Shown one piece after another: positions 20,132 to 22,454 of a stretch of 22,454 bases of DNA. The translations under genes and the position numbers were made by a program. The notes beneath the pieces were generated by a model, which saw nothing but the letters and a program-made list of their open reading frames with translations, was not told where the DNA came from and searched no databases. Origin of the DNA: a virus; IMG/VR virus record IMGVR_UViG_3300000235_000018, positions 5,577-28,030 of that record; one strand, written 5' to 3'. The first letter of the stretch is position 1. Each line of letters starts with the position of its first letter.

Positions 20132-20668
20132 TTACATATATAATTCATAATCTTTTGGTGTAACTAAAATTGAACCATTACTTGATTTTACATAAATCCT
20201 TTCATTTAAACAAACAACACAATGGACATGTTCAATCGGTAACATTGGTATAGAAAACCGTGAATTACAATTAATTGCTGATCTTCCAGAATACGGGTAT
20301 TCTATATAAATCATATTATATTCAACTTTAACGACTCGACACCACGGACATAAATCTTCTGGCCCCTGTTGTCTTATAAAGTAATTAGACTTTATTAATT
20401 CTCTTAAATCATCATGTGTTTTTACTAAATTTGACCCTTTCTCCCATGTTATACCACCGGGAATATTATTTAAATCGCCGAAAGATTTTTTCTGAAAAGT
20501 CCTACAAAAACGGCGAACCATAAAAATTCCGACAAAATCATGTTTTGGTATATCAATTTGTGGGATTAAAGAAAACCTAATACAATTTGATAAATCACCA
20601 CCTAACGTAATGACATCACCATTCTTTTTTTCTGCTTCCCATTTATAGGATTCTGATAAATTAAACAC
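20132..20668 (-). CDS. Hypothetical virion-operon protein with CPWC motif
   Basis: A 178-residue protein that starts at a GTG (20666-20668) immediately after the stop of the upstream gene, with only a weak GATGAGAT ribosome binding site, so translation is probably by coupling. It contains a basic MVRRFCRTFQKK segment, a CPWC motif near residue 109, an HCVVCLNERIYVKSS strand pair and a terminal VTPKDYELYM. I have the impression of a family seen in other phage tail regions but cannot name a function. The six or more cysteines could bind metal or form disulfides. Confidence 0.65.
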   Translation of the reverse strand: MFNLSESYKWEAEKKNGDVITLGGDLSNCIRFSLIPQIDIPKHDFVGIFMVRRFCRTFQKKSFGDLNNIPGGITWEKGSNLVKTHDDLRELIKSNYFIRQQGPEDLCPWCRVVKVEYNMIYIEYPYSGRSAINCNSRFSIPMLPIEHVHCVVCLNERIYVKSSNGSILVTPKDYELYM

Positions 20669-21175
20669 TTATATCTCATCATAAGAAAAAGTTATATTTT
20701 TAGGAGGCAACACCCCATGTTGTGCAGTTGAGGCAACAGACATCTGTAACTCAATCAAATCACCTATATACGAATTGTTGTCTGCTGGTATAAATGGGCC
20801 AATATCTGTTATATCACCATCAAGTCGATTATTAATTACTTTAGAAAATAAATCCTCACCATCTGTCATCTGTGTGTTATAATTATTCATCCATGTGATT
20901 CCTATATTTTTTACTGTAACATTGACTCCTGTACTAAATCCCTCTATTTCTGTAGTATACCAATTAAAATTATCCACTTGTACATCCGGTGGGTCGTCCA
21001 TATAAATACGTAATTTTTTAGCGTAACTAAACACGATACCAGAACTTGGTATGATCAAAGGATCGTTTGCATCAACTACATTATTATCAGATGTTTTAAA
21101 TCTTACAGTGCTTGTTGTTTTATTAACACCACTTGTTAAAGAATCCATTTCATGTATTTGTATTGTGGCCGGCAT
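20669..21175 (-). CDS. Virion structural protein of the tail-fibre/baseplate region
   Basis: A 168-residue beta-rich protein with the recognisable start MPATIQIHEMDSLTSGVNKT and end QMSVASTAQHGVLPPKN...FSYDEI. I recognise this pattern from phage structural proteins found near fibre genes. There are no cysteines and many Asn, Thr and Val residues, typical of extracellular beta structure. It starts behind AAGGAGA and sits 10 bases after the previous gene. The exact place in the virion is unknown. Confidence 0.7.
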   Translation of the reverse strand: MPATIQIHEMDSLTSGVNKTTSTVRFKTSDNNVVDANDPLIIPSSGIVFSYAKKLRIYMDDPPDVQVDNFNWYTTEIEGFSTGVNVTVKNIGITWMNNYNTQMTDGEDLFSKVINNRLDGDITDIGPFIPADNNSYIGDLIELQMSVASTAQHGVLPPKNITFSYDEI

Positions 21176-21185
21176 GGTTTTCTCC

Positions 21186-21491
21186 TTATTTATCTATACA
21201 AAACAGATATGCTTCCATTTCATATTTGTTATTAGGTACATCATTAGTAGTTATTCTACACGTTAATTTATACAAGATGCCAGGATCGCCATTACATATC
21301 CAAATATTTACAATAGATCCGGAGAACTTTTGATATGTTATATTTGTTATAACATCAGTAACATCCTCATTTGTTGTAGAATTTACAGCAATAACAGATG
21401 CTGATACTATTTCAGATGTGGTCATTACACTTGAAAAATCAAAACCAATATAATATTCTTCGAATGGTTGTTTAGGTGAAAGTCTTGCCAT
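21186..21491 (-). CDS. Small virion-associated protein
   Basis: A 101-residue protein with the start MARLSPKQPFEEYYIGFDFS, followed by alternating beta-strands (NEDVTDVITN, GILYKLTCRITTN). It resembles a small beta-sandwich family that recurs in phage tail gene clusters. It starts behind a GGAG site and has a TATAAATA octamer upstream. The function is probably structural. Confidence 0.65.
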   Translation of the reverse strand: MARLSPKQPFEEYYIGFDFSSVMTTSEIVSASVIAVNSTTNEDVTDVITNITYQKFSGSIVNIWICNGDPGILYKLTCRITTNDVPNNKYEMEAYLFCIDK

Positions 21492-21510
21492 TTATACACT
21501 CCAATCATAT

Positions 21511-21906
21511 TTATTTATACACTACGGTATTTTTACCTGACGTTTTTATTGATACGTTTTTAACTGACGTTTTTATTGATACGTTTTTACCTGGCGCTTT
21601 TATTGATACGTCTTTACCTGGTACAACTATCATATCTTTTACAATTAAATTAATTGTATTAATTAACAGGCCATCTATAAAGTTACTTTTATAGAACGTC
21701 TGCATTACATTATAATCTAAAAAACTAAAAACATTATTTTGTTTCTTTAAGTATGAATCAATCGATACATAGTTTATTATACCCAATCTCTTTATAAGAG
21801 AATCAATATTAATATTAATATTAATATTTATGGTTTTTAATTTATAAGTTTTACTTGGAATACCTAAAATAGATAGGTGAGTAAAGATTCCATTACCTTT
21901 AGCCAT
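21511..21906 (-). CDS. Hypothetical virion-operon protein with C-terminal nonapeptide repeats
   Basis: A 131-residue protein with start MAKGNGIFTHLSILGIPSKT. It has an ININININI stretch at about residues 26-34, encoded by an AATATT hexamer microsatellite (about 21805-21828), and four C-terminal repeats of a nonapeptide like GKNVSIKTS. The repeats are basic and strand-like, suited to an extended fibre or connector. It starts behind AGGTGA. No homology to a named family is recognised. Confidence 0.6.
   Translation of the reverse strand: MAKGNGIFTHLSILGIPSKTYKLKTININININIDSLIKRLGIINYVSIDSYLKKQNNVFSFLDYNVMQTFYKSNFIDGLLINTINLIVKDMIVVPGKDVSIKAPGKNVSIKTSVKNVSIKTSGKNTVVYK
21512..21519 (-). promoter_or_regulatory. 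T4-type late promoter (TATAAATA) in the tail operon
   Basis: An exact TATAAATA on the minus strand overlaps the stop codon of the 21511-21906 gene and lies 20 bases before the ATG at 21491. The leader would be short but leaves room for the GGAG site. It fits late expression of the virion genes downstream. Confidence 0.55.
21531..21621 (-). repeat. 27-bp in-frame tandem repeat
   Basis: About three and a half copies of a 27-base unit (core GACGTTTTTATTGATACG on the plus strand) encode the GKNVSIKTS-like nonapeptides at the C-terminus of the 21511-21906 gene. The outer copies differ at several positions, so the array is not brand new. Confidence 0.75.
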
Positions 21907-21914
21907 TTATTCAC

Positions 21915-22454
21915 CTATACTATTATAAATGTGTCCCCATTAATAGGGGCTTCTGTTATTTCAATATAAATAAGTATTTTTTGGTCTCCATCATATCCAA
22001 TTATACCGGTTGCCTGATCTTTTAAATTACCGCTCGTCCATATAATAACTCTACCCTTATAATGATCATTCGTAATTTCAGTAAGATTTGTTGACATTTG
22101 TGTAACTGTACCACCGAGTGATACACCATTAACCATCGTACCGGTAGATATTGATAATTTATTTGCTGCATCTTGTGTAAGAGCATCAGTTATTAACTTT
22201 ATTGATGTAATATTGTTTGTATTGTCATTAGACTGTGCTATATGTGTTCCTGCCGCAATGGTTCCAATTACTTTGTTGGAGATAGTTAATGATGTACTTT
22301 CTAATGCCATATTAGCGGGAGGAATAATTGTCTGTGCTGTACCCGGTTTACTGACGGTAGCATCCTTTGCCACCGTTGCATCCTTTGCCACCGTTGCATC
22401 CTTTGCCACCGTTGCATCCTTTGCCACCGTTGCATCCTTTGCCACGGTAGCATC
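21915..22454 (-). CDS. Tail-fibre or baseplate structural protein, 5' end cut by window
   Basis: The frame is open to the window edge, so the true start is not seen; a GTG at 22445 inside the repeat is not a convincing start. The visible part, about 179 residues, begins with tandem AKDATV hexapeptides, then SKPGTAQTIIPPANMALEST, and ends with GRVIIWTSGNLKDQATGI, a sugar-less beta domain and a terminal GDTFIIV. I recognise the GRVIIWTSG...TEAP...DTFIIV ending from phage structural proteins next to fibre genes. It is the most upstream visible gene of the tail operon. Confidence 0.7.
   Translation of the reverse strand, partial: DATVAKDATVAKDATVAKDATVAKDATVAKDATVSKPGTAQTIIPPANMALESTSLTISNKVIGTIAAGTHIAQSNDNTNNITSIKLITDALTQDAANKLSISTGTMVNGVSLGGTVTQMSTNLTEITNDHYKGRVIIWTSGNLKDQATGIIGYDGDQKILIYIEITEAPINGDTFIIV
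22355..22454 (-). repeat. 18-bp tandem repeat encoding AKDATV hexapeptides
   Basis: At least five copies of an 18-base unit (GTTGCATCCTTTGCCACC on the plus strand) run to the window edge. Inner copies are identical and the outer ones differ at a few bases. They keep frame and encode AKDATV. The array probably continues beyond the window. Confidence 0.85.

Noticed and set aside
22355-22454. CRISPR-like array
   Set aside because: The 18-bp units are contiguous with no spacers and are in frame with a structural protein.

Overview
The window reads as part of the genome of a tailed bacteriophage (Caudoviricetes) with a T4-like replication and recombination core. The evidence is a UvsW-type helicase next to a UvsY-type mediator, a DnaB/gp41-type helicase, a family B (gp43-type) DNA polymerase, T4-type late promoters (TATAAATA), and a block of tail-fibre and virion genes that includes a peptidase S74 chaperone domain. 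The DNA is AT-rich, genes are packed tightly with ATGA overlaps and strong GGAG-type ribosome binding sites, and no ribosomal or housekeeping genes are present. The host cannot be named from the sequence.

Layout. (1) 1-4193, plus strand: two small unknown genes, then five tandem paralogues in two subfamilies. All five begin M(K/R)LxxFLNE and carry an R - (S)TS - E pattern of ADP-ribosyltransferase-like (ART) proteins. Late promoters sit before the cluster and before its last gene. The short N-terminus resembles the capsid-targeting sequence of T4 internal proteins and Alt, so these may be enzymes packaged in the head and injected. (2) 4186-6049, minus strand: uvsW and uvsY, driven by one half of a back-to-back sigma70-type promoter pair. 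(3) 6169-16057, plus strand: an unknown Cys-cluster protein, the replicative helicase with an unusual Walker A, small unknown genes, an NPPY DNA methyltransferase, a MazG-like NTP pyrophosphohydrolase, a NADAR protein, a family-4-UDG-like protein, the DNA polymerase, a small zinc-ribbon protein and a DUF4338-like protein. The polymerase is split into two genes (exonuclease plus motifs A and B; then motif C) by a 230-base insert that holds the C-terminal remnant of a VSR-like homing endonuclease and a consensus promoter for the second half. (4) 16062-22454, minus strand: a tail/virion operon read from right to left. It holds a repeat-bearing structural protein cut by the window edge, four small virion-type proteins, an S74 fibre, a glycine-rich adhesin, then a lipoate/biotin-ligase-like protein abutting a full radical SAM-SPASM enzyme, a 36-residue micro-gene and a GC-richer small membrane protein.

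Two parts look most like undescribed biology. One is the tandem array of putatively capsid-packaged ARTs, in a genome that also encodes a NADAR protein, a family known to remove ADP-ribose from guanine. The other is the ligase-like plus radical SAM-SPASM pair placed directly after a glycine-rich adhesin that has a Cys-Ser-Gly9-Cys loop, which suggests enzymatic modification of a virion protein. The split polymerase with its eroded homing endonuclease is a third clear point of interest. All function calls rest on motifs read by eye; no database search was run.
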